Shown here: piece by piece, positions 1 to 9,045 of the stretch
Position numbering within the stretch: position 1 is the stretch's first letter
How the letters are laid out: every line of letters starts with the position of its first letter
Assembly: GCF_000765745.2 (NCBI RefSeq)
Contig: NZ_JRPC02000009.1
Span: forward strand, 1-64,000
Length of the DNA: 64,000 bases
Direction of reading: 5' to 3'
Source of the DNA: Helicobacter apodemus
Lineage (GTDB): Bacteria > Campylobacterota > Campylobacteria > Campylobacterales > Helicobacteraceae
Translations under genes and position numbers: made by a program
The notes under the pieces: model-generated
The model's input: the letters and a program-made list of their open reading frames with translations, nothing else
Told to the model about the DNA's origin: nothing
Database searches by the model: none

Positions 1-95
1 CATTCTTCAAAGAAGTGCGTAAGTTAAAGAGGGAGTTTAGGGAGAAAAAGGGAATGCCCTGCAAAGGGCAGTTTGTTATTAACCCCCTAGATTAG
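1..95 (+). CDS. C-terminal end of an unidentified protein (partial)
   Basis: A reading frame is already open at the left edge and stays open from base 3 to a TAG at 93-95, giving 30 residues rich in Lys, Arg and Glu and ending in INPLD. No start is in the window. It is followed 101 bases later by the capsule gene on the same strand, so it could belong to a surface polysaccharide cluster, but too little is visible to name a family. A chance open frame of this length cannot be excluded. Confidence 0.4.
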   Translation, partial: FFKEVRKLKREFREKKGMPCKGQFVINPLD

Positions 96-153
96 TGAAA
101 TGATGAAGCAATCCACTTTATAGACTTGCAGGTTTAGATTTATGAATTTAGTA

Positions 154-159
154 TATAAT
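154..159 (+). promoter_or_regulatory. Possible -10 box for the capsule gene
   Basis: A TATAAT hexamer lies 38 bases before the TTG start at 197. No convincing -35 hexamer sits 16-18 bases upstream, which is common for housekeeping promoters in Helicobacter and Campylobacter. An AAAGG ribosome-binding site follows near 184. Confidence 0.4.
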
Positions 160-196
160 TACCCTTTATCTTTAAGAGCATTTAAAGGCACAATCT

Positions 197-3100
197 TTGT
201 TAAGTCTTATTATTCCCGTTTTTTATAAAAATGCTGATTCGTTTATTTATAAAAGAGTTTTAGAGTTAATAGAAAAGTTCAAAGAAAAAGAAACTTTTGA
301 AGTGATTTTTGCGGATTGTAGTAAAGATTGTTTATTAAAAAGCAATTATACGCATATCAAAATCCTCCACTCACCCTCTAAGGCACGGATTTTTTCTCCT
401 GCGTATGCTAGGAATGCAGCGGTAAATCTTGCAACACAAAAATATTTGTTTTTTTATGATGTGGATATGGATTATGCTAGCGATTTTGAATCTTTATTAT
501 TACAAGAGATAGAATCTAAGCTAGAAAGTGGCAAGGAGCGGTTTATTTCACTTCCATTTTTATATTTAACCTTTGAGGGGACAAAGGCTTTTGAGAATAC
601 AAGAGATTTTACTACATTGCTAATAAGTTTTTTAAAGGGTGAAAATCATTTGGTAGAAAGCCTCTCTGCTAATAGCTCAGCAATTATCTTAAAAAAGGAA
701 TACTTTGAAAGTTTAGGGGGATTTAGGGAGGGTTTTTTGGGGCATGGGGGAGAGGATTTTGAGTTTTTGCATAGACTTGCAGCCCTTAATCCCCATTCCC
801 AAAAGCCAAAAGACTATTATACTGATGTGCGGCATCAATTTTTAGGTGATGCAAAAGGCTTTAGAGCGTATCTTAGCTTTTATTCACTACCTTACTTTTT
901 TAAAGGTTTGGTATTGCTCCATCGGTGGCATTCTCGCCCTCTTATGAATATTTTTTATTTCAGACGCAAACCTAATGAAGCCCTTTTGTTAGAGAGTATG
1001 CGTTGCTTTGATATCCAAAATGCAAATTGTGTATGGCATTCACACAATCCTACCAAAGACTTACGCCTTTTTATACTCTCTTTGATGAATTGCTATGGCT
1101 ATGAGAAAGAGGATTATAGTGGGTTTTTTCAACTTGGTAAAGGGGTAAAACCTAGAAAAAAGCCTATAGGTGGTAAGATAAGAAAACTCCTCACAAGACC
1201 TAAAGAATTTTTTAGTGATAGTGCATTGTTTCAACACATAGGGCATTTAAAGATTCCAACTTTTATTTATCTATGGGCTTTTTATGACTTTATAAAGCCC
1301 AATAGAGCTTATCCTAAAGAGCTTTTAGGAGATTGTTTGCCTATTTTTCCAAGACAATCTAATCTTACAAAAGATTCTGTGTTTTATGGGTGGGGACGCA
1401 AAAAAACGGGTTGGAATGCCATAGTTTTAGCACAAAAATACCATTGCAAATTTATTTTACTAGAAGATGGATTTATTCGCTCTTTTGATTTGGGGATTAA
1501 GGGTTCATCTAGCTTTTCTTTAGTGCAAGATGAGGTGGGTATCTATTATGATGCAACCTCTCCAAGTGCATTAGAAAATCTGCTAAACACCTATGATTTT
1601 AAAAGTGATTCTATGCTTATTAATACCGCTAAAGAGGCAATGGAGTTGGTTGTTAAGCATAATATTTCTAAATATAATTGTTTTAAAGAGGTTCCACAAG
1701 ATTACTTTAAACCTTGTAAAAAGAGAGTTTTAATTATCGCACAAACCAACAAGGATTCTAGTTTATTATATGGTTATGGTGAGAAGTTTAGCACAAAGGA
1801 GATGATAGAAGATGCTGCCTTAGAAAACCCAAATGCTAAAATTTATCTCAAAATTCACCCAGATGTGCTAAGTGGTAAGCGGCAATCTGATATTGAAACT
1901 CATAAGATTCCACCATTTTGTGAGGTGATAACAGAGGATTTTAATCCTCTCTCTTTGCTAAAATATTTTAGCAAAGTCTATACTAAAACTTCTCAAATGG
2001 GCTTTGAAGCCTTGTTTGTAGGTTGTGAGTGTGTATGTTATGGAATGCCTTTTTATGCAGGTTGGGGGCTTACCATAGATAAGCAAACTAGCCCAAGGAG
2101 GAATCGCAAATTAAGTTTAGAAGAGGTTTTTGCTGCAAGTTATATACTTTATACACAATACTATAATCCTATTTATCAGCACAAAAGTGATATTTTAGAT
2201 ACCATCCATACGGTGATTCGTTATAAGCATTTGTATGTTAAAACAAGCCATAAGGCTTATTTTTTTGGATTTTCTTATTGGAAACATAATTTTATTAAGC
2301 CTTTTGTTCGTAATTATTCCCCCCAAAATTTGATTTTTATCAATCCAATTTCGGCTAGTCCGCTAGAGGTGGCATTGAAAAAAGGATTAGATTTGACAAG
2401 TGATATTTTTATTTGGGGGCGTAAAAGTTTCAAAGAAGTAGAATCTTATGCTAAGAAAAATGGCTTGACAATCATTCGTGTTGAAGATGGGTTTATCCGC
2501 TCTCTCTCGCTTGGCTCTGATCTTACTCGTCCATTTTCGCTTGTCTTTGATAATATAGGAATCTACTTTGACCCTACACAACCAAGTAGATTAGAACATA
2601 TCCTACAAAATACATTTTTCCCTCCTGCTTTAATTGAGGAAGCAAAACTTTTAAAAAAAGAGATTTTAAAAAGCAAAATTAGTAAATACAATATTGATTC
2701 TCATAAAACACTAAATCTTTCTCAAGATAGGATAATTATCTTAGTAACTGGACAAGTTGAAGATGATGCTTCTATTGCTTATGGTTCGCCTGGAGAGACA
2801 AATCTTTCCTTGCTTAAGCAAGTAAGAAAAGAAAATCCGCAAAGCTATATCCTTTACAAGCCACACCCTGATGTGTTAAGTGGGAATCGTATCGGACAAA
2901 TTGCGCCACAAATTGCATTAAAATATTGCGATGAAATCATAGATAATGTGAGTTTATCTTCTGCTATAGAAGTGGTAGATGAAGTGCATACTCTTACTTC
3001 ACTTAGCGGGTTTGAAGCTTTGCTTTATGGTAAAAAAGTCGTAACTTATGGAATGCCTTTTTATGCAGGTTGGGGGCTTACCATAGATAAGCAAACAAAC

Positions 3101-3334
3101 CCAAGACGAAATCGTAAATTAAACCTAGAGGAATTAATCGCAGGGGCATATATTCTCTACCCTCAATACATTCATCCAAAAACCTTGCAAACTTGCTCTC
3201 CTAATGTATTGATTAAAGCTCTACAAGAAGAAAAAACAAAAATTAACAAAAATAAATTTTATGCAATGAAATACAAAATATACTCTTTTCTTTCAAGAAA
3301 GGCACAAAGGCTTTGTTCATACCTTAAACTTTAA
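197..3334 (+). CDS. Glycosyltransferase family 2 / KpsC capsule polysaccharide fusion protein
   Basis: A 1045-residue protein with three modules. Residues about 1-260 are a family 2 glycosyltransferase: an SLIIPVF strand at the N-terminus, an acidic DVDMD cluster near 88-92 and a GGED motif near 185-187. Residues about 345-665 and 700-1010 are two repeats of the KpsC capsule domain, each with a GWGRK/IWGRK start, an EDGFIRS segment and a MPFYAGWG block (near 617 and 953). KpsC proteins carry paired Kdo transferases that build the poly-Kdo linker anchoring capsule to lipid at the cytoplasmic membrane. Typical KpsC proteins lack the front glycosyltransferase, so this is a fusion. Start chosen is TTG at 197, since the homologous strand begins there and an AAAGG precedes it. 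Activity of the first domain and its sugar are not predictable. Confidence 0.85.
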   Translation: MLSLIIPVFYKNADSFIYKRVLELIEKFKEKETFEVIFADCSKDCLLKSNYTHIKILHSPSKARIFSPAYARNAAVNLATQKYLFFYDVDMDYASDFESLLLQEIESKLESGKERFISLPFLYLTFEGTKAFENTRDFTTLLISFLKGENHLVESLSANSSAIILKKEYFESLGGFREGFLGHGGEDFEFLHRLAALNPHSQKPKDYYTDVRHQFLGDAKGFRAYLSFYSLPYFFKGLVLLHRWHSRPLMNIFYFRRKPNEALLLESMRCFDIQNANCVWHSHNPTKDLRLFILSLMNCYGYEKEDYSGFFQLGKGVKPRKKPIGGKIRKLLTRPKEFFSDSALFQHIGHLKIPTFIYLWAFYDFIKPNRAYPKELLGDCLPIFPRQSNLTKDSVFYGWGRKKTGWNAIVLAQKYHCKFILLEDGFIRSFDLGIKGSSSFSLVQDEVGIYYDATSPSALENLLNTYDFKSDSMLINTAKEAMELVVKHNISKYNCFKEVPQDYFKPCKKRVLIIAQTNKDSSLLYGYGEKFSTKEMIEDAALENPNAKIYLKIHPDVLSGKRQSDIETHKIPPFCEVITEDFNPLSLLKYFSKVYTKTSQMGFEALFVGCECVCYGMPFYAGWGLTIDKQTSPRRNRKLSLEEVFAASYILYTQYYNPIYQHKSDILDTIHTVIRYKHLYVKTSHKAYFFGFSYWKHNFIKPFVRNYSPQNLIFINPISASPLEVALKKGLDLTSDIFIWGRKSFKEVESYAKKNGLTIIRVEDGFIRSLSLGSDLTRPFSLVFDNIGIYFDPTQPSRLEHILQNTFFPPALIEEAKLLKKEILKSKISKYNIDSHKTLNLSQDRIIILVTGQVEDDASIAYGSPGETNLSLLKQVRKENPQSYILYKPHPDVLSGNRIGQIAPQIALKYCDEIIDNVSLSSAIEVVDEVHTLTSLSGFEALLYGKKVVTYGMPFYAGWGLTIDKQTNPRRNRKLNLEELIAGAYILYPQYIHPKTLQTCSPNVLIKALQEEKTKINKNKFYAMKYKIYSFLSRKAQRLCSYLKL
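2038..2088 (+). repeat. 51-bp perfect direct repeat, copy 1, inside KpsC module 1
   Basis: These 51 bases recur without a mismatch at 3046-3096, 1008 bases downstream and in the same frame. They encode the YGMPFYAGWGLTIDKQT block of each KpsC module. Flanking sequence of the two modules is much more diverged at DNA level. Confidence 0.95.
3046..3096 (+). repeat. 51-bp perfect direct repeat, copy 2, inside KpsC module 2
   Basis: Second copy of the block at 2038-2088. Recombination between the copies would delete exactly 336 codons and leave a single in-frame KpsC module. Confidence 0.95.
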
Positions 3335-3335
3335 T

Positions 3336-4202
3336 TTATTGTAAAAGATTTAAACTAAGTGCCATAACTGCCATTCCAATAATTAACCCATAAAGACTAT
3401 CGTGTGCTTTATCATAAGTTCTAGCTGTAGGTAAAAGTTCATCAAAAGAAATAAACACCATAATCCCAGCGACAATAGCAAAAGTAATAGCTAAAGTTAG
3501 CTCACCCATAAAAGGAAAAATTATAATAGCCCCTATAATAGCCCCTAAAGGTTCTGCAGATCCTGATAAGGAGGAATAAACAAAAGCTTTTTTCTTATCC
3601 CTAGTAGCGTGATAAATAGGTAAAGATACTGCCATTCCCTCTGGAATATTATGCAAAGCTATGGCAATAGTTACCATAATGCCAAGAGAAATGCTATCTA
3701 AGCTTGAAATAAAAGTCGCAAACCCTTCAGGAAAATTATGGATGGCAATCGCCATAGCTGTAAAAATGCCCGTTCTTTTGAGTGCCTTTGTATTAATCTT
3801 TATGGTATTTTCTACAAAATAAATAGGATTTTTTCCATAAGCTTGCACTACAGGACATATTTTCACTTCTGAATAATCCTTAGGTTCGTGTGGATTAACA
3901 TCTTGCGGAATAAATCTATCAATCAAACCACTTAGGATAATGCCCACAAAAAAACAAATCAAACCAAATAGTTCTGCCCATTTAGACTGATAAAATTCTG
4001 AAAACTGATGTAAAGATTCGGGTAGTATTTCCATAAAAGAAATATATATCATCACGCCTGCTGAAAATCCAAGCCCAAAAGACAACATCCTTAAATCATC
4101 TTTTTTAGAAAAAAACGCTATAACAGCCCCAATAGAAGTAGAAAATCCTGCTAAAAGTGTTAAAAATAAGGCAAATATAATTTGAGAAAAAGTAAATTCC
4201 AT
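3336..4202 (-). CDS. zupT: ZIP family divalent metal transporter, ZupT-like
   Basis: A 288-residue polytopic membrane protein matching ZIP transporters of the ZupT group, which import zinc and other divalent cations across the inner membrane. The two family signature helices are present: HNFPEGFATF and HNIPEGMAV, whose His and Glu residues form the binuclear metal site. Hydrophobic segments cover most of the chain, with a longer acidic loop in the middle. Length fits the family (about 260-290). It converges on the capsule gene, with one base between the two stop codons. An AAGGAT ribosome-binding site precedes the ATG, and a palindrome upstream may be an operator. Metal preference cannot be read from sequence. 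Confidence 0.9.
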   Translation of the reverse strand: MEFTFSQIIFALFLTLLAGFSTSIGAVIAFFSKKDDLRMLSFGLGFSAGVMIYISFMEILPESLHQFSEFYQSKWAELFGLICFFVGIILSGLIDRFIPQDVNPHEPKDYSEVKICPVVQAYGKNPIYFVENTIKINTKALKRTGIFTAMAIAIHNFPEGFATFISSLDSISLGIMVTIAIALHNIPEGMAVSLPIYHATRDKKKAFVYSSLSGSAEPLGAIIGAIIIFPFMGELTLAITFAIVAGIMVFISFDELLPTARTYDKAHDSLYGLIIGMAVMALSLNLLQ

Positions 4203-4229
4203 AATTATCCTTTAATAATTTTTATTATT

Positions 4230-4244
4230 TGATATATTTTATCA
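4230..4244 (-). promoter_or_regulatory. Palindrome upstream of zupT, possible operator
   Basis: TGATA-N5-TATCA is a perfect 5+5 inverted repeat starting 28 bases upstream of the zupT ATG, inside the likely promoter. Metal-responsive repressors such as Fur bind AT-rich dyads in similar places, but the sequence is too AT-rich to exclude chance. Confidence 0.25.
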
Positions 4245-5029
4245 TAAAAATATTATTTCTTAACACATCATTACTTGATTAAGTCTATAAAATTTTTATA
4301 AATATCTCTAATTTTTTAACAAATTTAATAACCTAATTTAAATATTTTCTATATTACTGCAACATAAACAAATTTAAAATATTTTATAAAAATAAATCCC
4401 AAATATCTCACTTATCCAATGAAGTCATTCATAAATATAAGAACACAAGATAAATTTTACTTTTCAATGCGAATTTTTCAATAGATTTCTGTCCTCAAAA
4501 GGCTTTAATCTTACTTATATAACACCTCATTAACCTAATAAATTACTAAGGGAAATATAAATCATACCATCAGTGCTTCTAAAATAACCATTACACTACT
4601 TCTACCAAAGTAGAAAGTAAAAAAATAAATCAACCTCCTACTAAAACATATTTAAACCTGCATCTTATATAGCTATATCTTAGTAAAATGCTAAAAGTTT
4701 TAATATATAGAATGAATCCTTAAGTTTATATCTCTTTAGAAACACCAAATCAAATAACATTCATATAAACCTTGGAAGTCTTTATAGTTATAGTCCTATA
4801 AATTCCCAAAAACAACAAAATCCAAACTATTAATAAAATAAACTTCAACAATAAACTAATGAATTTATCACCTAAAAAGTATAATAAACTTTCATTTATA
4901 GGAAAATACCAATAACCCACTCCCATTTGCAGAACTTTTATCGTTTTGCGTAATGATGCATCTAAAACTTTAGTGAATTATCAATACTCCCGATAAATAA
5001 TATATGGTTAAAACTAATAAAAATGAAAA
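4245..5029. other. Long AT-rich intergenic stretch with no recognisable gene
   Basis: This gap between zupT and porB holds no open frame with a credible start, no tRNA-like fold and no recognisable mobile element. A short imperfect hairpin lies near 4593-4616 (ACTTCTAC / GTAGAAAGT) without a T-run. It may be a decayed gene, but no protein family could be recognised in any frame. Confidence 0.5.
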
Positions 5030-5974
5030 TTATACCTTTGCCTCTTCTCGTCTTTGTAGATACTCCCAATACTTATCAACATTCTTTTGCCATTCTTCAA
5101 TAAGATATTCATTTTCTGGTTTAAATAAATGTTTAAACCTTGCTTGAACGCCTAAATAATCACGAACAGGAACTTTATTTTTAGGACGATAGGTGATTCT
5201 TAGCTCTGTCCCATTAATTATTTCATATAGAGGAAACACCAAAGAATCAACAGCTAAATCACTCATTTCAATGGTTTGATGAGCGGGGAATCTCCACTCT
5301 GTCGTGCAAGCACTCATAGCATTAATAAATGTAGGACCCTCTGTTTCAATGGCTTGCTTTATTTTTTTACTCATATCTTTCCATTTATTAGGAGCCACCT
5401 GCGCAACATAAGGAGAGCCATGTGCTGCCATAATAAATAGTAAATCTTTTTTTCTATCTTTTTTACCATAGCTAACGCGTCCTGCAGGGGTTGTAGTAGT
5501 AGAAGCTCCAAGAGGTGTAGAACCGCTTCTTTGTCCTCCTGTATTTGCATATACTTCATTATCTAAACAAACATAAGTAAAATCGTGTCCTCTCTCAAAG
5601 CAACCACTGATAAACTGGAATCCAATATCATAAGTAGAGCCATCTCCACCAAAAGCTACAAATTTTGGTGTTTTATCACTATATAAACGATCTTTTCTTT
5701 TTAAGGCTTTATACATAGCTTCAGCTCCTGCAATAGCCGTAGAGCTATTTTCAAATCCAATATGTATCCAAGGCACATCCCAAGAAGTATAAGGATATAC
5801 TGCAGTGCTAACTTCCAAACAACCTGTAGAAGCCGCTACAAGTAATGGATACTCTGTAGCATTTAAAACTTCTCTAACGATAATTCCGTGCGCACAGCCC
5901 GGACATAAAAGATTTGCACCCTCAAAACGTTCACTTGATTTAGAATATTGCTTTAAATTCTTAATTTCACTCAT
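5030..5974 (-). CDS. porB: Pyruvate:ferredoxin oxidoreductase, beta subunit
   Basis: This 314-residue subunit binds thiamine diphosphate in the four-subunit enzyme that decarboxylates pyruvate to acetyl-CoA and passes electrons to ferredoxin or flavodoxin in the cytoplasm. Visible features are a CPGCAHG cysteine pair near residues 24-27, a STGCLE motif and a GDGSTYDIG motif typical of the TPP/Mg site. Length fits the separate-subunit type. It is the last gene of the por operon, 10 bases behind porA. Campylobacterota use this enzyme instead of pyruvate dehydrogenase, which makes it a central and oxygen-sensitive step. Confidence 0.95.
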   Translation of the reverse strand: MSEIKNLKQYSKSSERFEGANLLCPGCAHGIIVREVLNATEYPLLVAASTGCLEVSTAVYPYTSWDVPWIHIGFENSSTAIAGAEAMYKALKRKDRLYSDKTPKFVAFGGDGSTYDIGFQFISGCFERGHDFTYVCLDNEVYANTGGQRSGSTPLGASTTTTPAGRVSYGKKDRKKDLLFIMAAHGSPYVAQVAPNKWKDMSKKIKQAIETEGPTFINAMSACTTEWRFPAHQTIEMSDLAVDSLVFPLYEIINGTELRITYRPKNKVPVRDYLGVQARFKHLFKPENEYLIEEWQKNVDKYWEYLQRREEAKV

Positions 5975-5984
5975 ATTAATCTCC

Positions 5985-7202
5985 TTAATTGTATCCCAAT
6001 TTTGGACCTCTAAGCCCTATAAATTGCTGCCTTTTATGGGTAATTTTGTCTGCTTTTGCGTCAGCATCTAACTCTTTAATAATTTCTTGTAAATGGTTTT
6101 GGGTTAAATCCCGACCACCAAGCCCATAAATATAATTACTTACTATAGGCTTATTATCCACTTGATACAATGCTGCTACTCCCTCATTAAAAAGCATTCC
6201 CATAGTCCCTGCTGGCAAACTTCTATCTAAAAACGCAACCGCTTTAGCTTTTTTCAAAGCTTCTCCAAATTTCTTATAAGGAAAAGGACGCAACACACGA
6301 ATACTAAGTACTCCTGCTTTAATACCTTTTTTTCTTGCTTCTTTTACTGCAATTCTTGCAGATTCAACAGTTGTTCCTAAAGCTACAATTACCACTTCTG
6401 CATCTTTTAAATCATATTGTTCGACAACATTATATTCCCGACCTGTTAGAGCTTTAAATTCTTTAAAGACTTTTTCTATAACACTCATAGATTGCATAAT
6501 AGCGTTGTGGAGTTGTGCTTTATGCTCAAAATGCCAATCTTCTTCTGTTTGCGAACCATAAGTTGCAGGCTTTTCTAAATCTAGCATAGCATTTTTAGGT
6601 TTATAATCCCCAATGAACTTATAAGCTACATCATCTTTTAGCGGACGCACACTTTGTGCAGTATGAGAACAAATAAAACCATCTTGATGCACCATTACCG
6701 GCAATCGCACATCATAATCCTCGGCAATTTTAAACGCCATAAGGTTAAAATCATAAGCTTCTTGAGGATTATAGGTGCAAAGATTCACCCATCCTGCATC
6801 ACGTCCTAAATACATATCAGAATGATCGCCATTAACATTTAAAGGACTAGCTAATGCACGATTAACAACATTTAACACAATAGGCAATCGCATACCAGCG
6901 GCTTGATAAAGCACTTCCACCATTAAAGCAAAGCCTTGAGAACTTGTTGCAGTTGCTACCCTACCTCCAGCAGCTGCTGCTCCCACACAGCCACTCATAG
7001 CAGCATGCTCTGATTCCACCATAATAAATTCCCCATCAATATAACCATTGGCTAAAAAACTTGCATAGTTTTGTACAATTGGGGTTGATGGAGTAATAGG
7101 ATAAGCAGAAACAACATCAATTTGTGCTTGACGCATTGCATGACTTGCCGCCATATTACCATCCCATACTTCTACTTCTTGCAGCTCATAAACTTCTGCC
7201 AT
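5985..7202 (-). CDS. porA: Pyruvate:ferredoxin oxidoreductase, alpha subunit
   Basis: 405 residues, matching the alpha subunit of the four-subunit pyruvate:ferredoxin oxidoreductase. The N-terminal YPITPSTP motif is the pyrimidine-binding signature of the family, followed by the VESEHAA segment that contributes to the active site, and a C-terminal transketolase-C-like domain (VSIRVLRPFP). The ATG at 7202 overlaps the porD stop codon by one base, implying translational coupling. Gene order porC-porD-porA-porB equals that of H. pylori. Confidence 0.95.
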   Translation of the reverse strand: MAEVYELQEVEVWDGNMAASHAMRQAQIDVVSAYPITPSTPIVQNYASFLANGYIDGEFIMVESEHAAMSGCVGAAAAGGRVATATSSQGFALMVEVLYQAAGMRLPIVLNVVNRALASPLNVNGDHSDMYLGRDAGWVNLCTYNPQEAYDFNLMAFKIAEDYDVRLPVMVHQDGFICSHTAQSVRPLKDDVAYKFIGDYKPKNAMLDLEKPATYGSQTEEDWHFEHKAQLHNAIMQSMSVIEKVFKEFKALTGREYNVVEQYDLKDAEVVIVALGTTVESARIAVKEARKKGIKAGVLSIRVLRPFPYKKFGEALKKAKAVAFLDRSLPAGTMGMLFNEGVAALYQVDNKPIVSNYIYGLGGRDLTQNHLQEIIKELDADAKADKITHKRQQFIGLRGPKLGYN

Positions 7203-7603
7203 TATTTATCCTTTTTCTTAGATTCTTTTGCTGGCCATTTAGAGAGTGCAACCTCATCAGTTTCATAATTATTAAACATTAAAAGGGATTTTGGATTAGT
7301 CGGACAAACTTCTACGCATACTCCACAGCCCTTACAATGCACATAATCTACTCCAGACATTTTCTCATCCCTAACTAAAATAGAAGAATCAGGACAATAC
7401 ACCCAACAAAAATAACAGTTAATGCAATGCTCTGTATTAAATATAGGCTTCTCAACACGCCAGTGAGCAACACTTGCTTTATAGGAGCTATCTGGGCGAT
7501 ATTCTCTATCATTTGCGTGTTTTTGTGCCATACCAACCCCCTCTTTTTCAAAAGGGAATAATACTGATCCTGCTTCAAATTCATTCCAACCTTTATATTC
7601 CAC
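7202..7603 (-). CDS. porD: Pyruvate:ferredoxin oxidoreductase, delta (ferredoxin) subunit
   Basis: 133 residues carrying two [4Fe-4S] ferredoxin motifs in the second half: CINCYFCWVYCP and CKGCGVCVEVCP. It relays electrons from the TPP site of the alpha/beta subunits to the external acceptor. The N-terminal 60 residues form the extra segment usual in this subunit. It sits between porC (9 bases upstream) and porA (overlapping stop and start). Confidence 0.95.
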   Translation of the reverse strand: MEYKGWNEFEAGSVLFPFEKEGVGMAQKHANDREYRPDSSYKASVAHWRVEKPIFNTEHCINCYFCWVYCPDSSILVRDEKMSGVDYVHCKGCGVCVEVCPTNPKSLLMFNNYETDEVALSKWPAKESKKKDK

Positions 7604-7612
7604 AATTAACTC

Positions 7613-8173
7613 CTATTTTACTTCATTATAAGCTTTTTTAATAACTTCCATATTAGCATCAATAACTTTTTGGGGCAATTTTTTACCCAAAACTTTCCTA
7701 AAAGATTCTAAGAAAAAATCAAGCTCTAAAGCTCTTGAAACCTTTAGAAATGCACCCAACATAGGTGCATTAGGAATTGACTTACCAAAAGCATCTAAAG
7801 AAAGCTTAATACAATCTAAAATATAAACTTCCTTAGCTTTAAGTTCAGGCTTGCTCTCTAAAAATTCTTCTTTACTTAAATGCGTGGTGATTATATACTT
7901 GGTAGTAGATTTTTCATTAGCACAAATATCTGTGATATAGGTTAAGCCCGGATCAATAACTAGAATATAATCAGGCTTCATAAATTTTTCGTGATTTAAG
8001 ATACGGTTATTATCAATACGATTATAAGCTGTCATTGCTGCACCCCTTTTTGCCGAACCATAAAATGCAAAAGCTTGCACTTCCTTGCCTGTGCCTGCAA
8101 TTACATCTGCTAAACCCTTAGCACCTGTTACCGCACCTTGTCCTGCACGGCTATGCCATCTAATTTCCAGCAT
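7613..8173 (-). CDS. porC: Pyruvate:ferredoxin oxidoreductase, gamma subunit
   Basis: 186 residues with the family opening IRWHSRAGQGAVTGAKGLA and the following FYGSAKRGA segment, typical of the gamma subunit. It is the first gene of the por operon. The ATG at 8173 is preceded by a perfect AGGAGG ribosome-binding site seven bases away, which fixes the start. The 127 bases upstream are AT-rich and must contain the operon promoter, but no clear -35/-10 pair stands out. Confidence 0.95.
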   Translation of the reverse strand: MLEIRWHSRAGQGAVTGAKGLADVIAGTGKEVQAFAFYGSAKRGAAMTAYNRIDNNRILNHEKFMKPDYILVIDPGLTYITDICANEKSTTKYIITTHLSKEEFLESKPELKAKEVYILDCIKLSLDAFGKSIPNAPMLGAFLKVSRALELDFFLESFRKVLGKKLPQKVIDANMEVIKKAYNEVK

Positions 8174-8300
8174 AATACCTCCTAATAATGAAATTTTATT
8201 TCTCTATATTGCCAAAAATTGTAATTAGAAAATCTTAATTATTAAATAATTTATCAAAAAATACTTTATTGTGTAAAAATAACTCACTAAAATTGAAATC

Positions 8301-8948
8301 TTATAAAGTCTTAAGAATTCTAATGGCTTCTAGGGCATCTGTGGAAATTTGGTGGGTATATCTTTGTAATAACTCCAAAGAAGCATAACCGCTTAATACA
8401 GCGATAGCGTTAATGGTAGCCCTTTGTGCGGCTATTATATCAAGAGGAGTATCCCCTATCATCACGGCTTTTTCTTTATCGCATTTTGGCATAAGCTCTA
8501 AAGCCTTTAATATTCCCTCACTATCAGGCTTTGGCTTAGTAACATTTTCCCTCCCTATAATACATTCAAAATATTCTAAGACCCCAAAATATTCTAAAAG
8601 CACTTTTGAATATTGAGCAGTTTTTGTTGTAACTATTCCTAAATAAGCAAACTCATAAGATTCTAAAATAGCTTCTTTAGCATTGTTTAAAAGATGAGTT
8701 TTAGCTTTACAAATCTTTCTGTAGTGTTCTTTATAAGCTAAAATATAAGGCATACTTTCTTTTTTATCAATCCCTAAAGTTTCAAAAATATCTTCTAGAG
8801 GATAACCTATTTGTGCAATTATTATTTCTTTAGCAGGTATTTCTTTTTTATGGGTTTCAAAGGCTACGCAAAAACTCTCATAAATCGCCTTTGTAGAATC
8901 TATTAATGTCCCATCTAAATCAAATAAAATAATTTTATCTTTTTGCAT
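8301..8948 (-). CDS. gph: HAD-family hydrolase, phosphoglycolate phosphatase-like
   Basis: A 215-residue haloacid dehalogenase phosphatase. Motif I is FDLDGTLIDST near residues 9-19 with the two catalytic aspartates, a helical cap follows, motif II lies in VTTKT, and the last motifs are KPKPDSEG and MIGDTPLDI. This layout is typical of Gph/PGP enzymes that remove 2-phosphoglycolate, but related HADs act on many sugar or nucleotide phosphates, so the substrate is uncertain. It is monocistronic, between the por operon and the divergent dnaQ-like gene. Confidence 0.8.
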   Translation of the reverse strand: MQKDKIILFDLDGTLIDSTKAIYESFCVAFETHKKEIPAKEIIIAQIGYPLEDIFETLGIDKKESMPYILAYKEHYRKICKAKTHLLNNAKEAILESYEFAYLGIVTTKTAQYSKVLLEYFGVLEYFECIIGRENVTKPKPDSEGILKALELMPKCDKEKAVMIGDTPLDIIAAQRATINAIAVLSGYASLELLQRYTHQISTDALEAIRILKTL

Positions 8949-9045
8949 TCTTTAAACTCTCATCAAATTTTGTATAAATTTACACTTTTTTACTTTAAGT
9001 TTCAAAAAGCTAATATTCTAAATTTTTTTAAAAATTAGGATTGAA

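Noticed and set aside
4593-4616. Hairpin as a rho-independent terminator
   Set aside because: The stem is imperfect, no T-run follows on either strand, and it is more than 400 bases from the end of porB.
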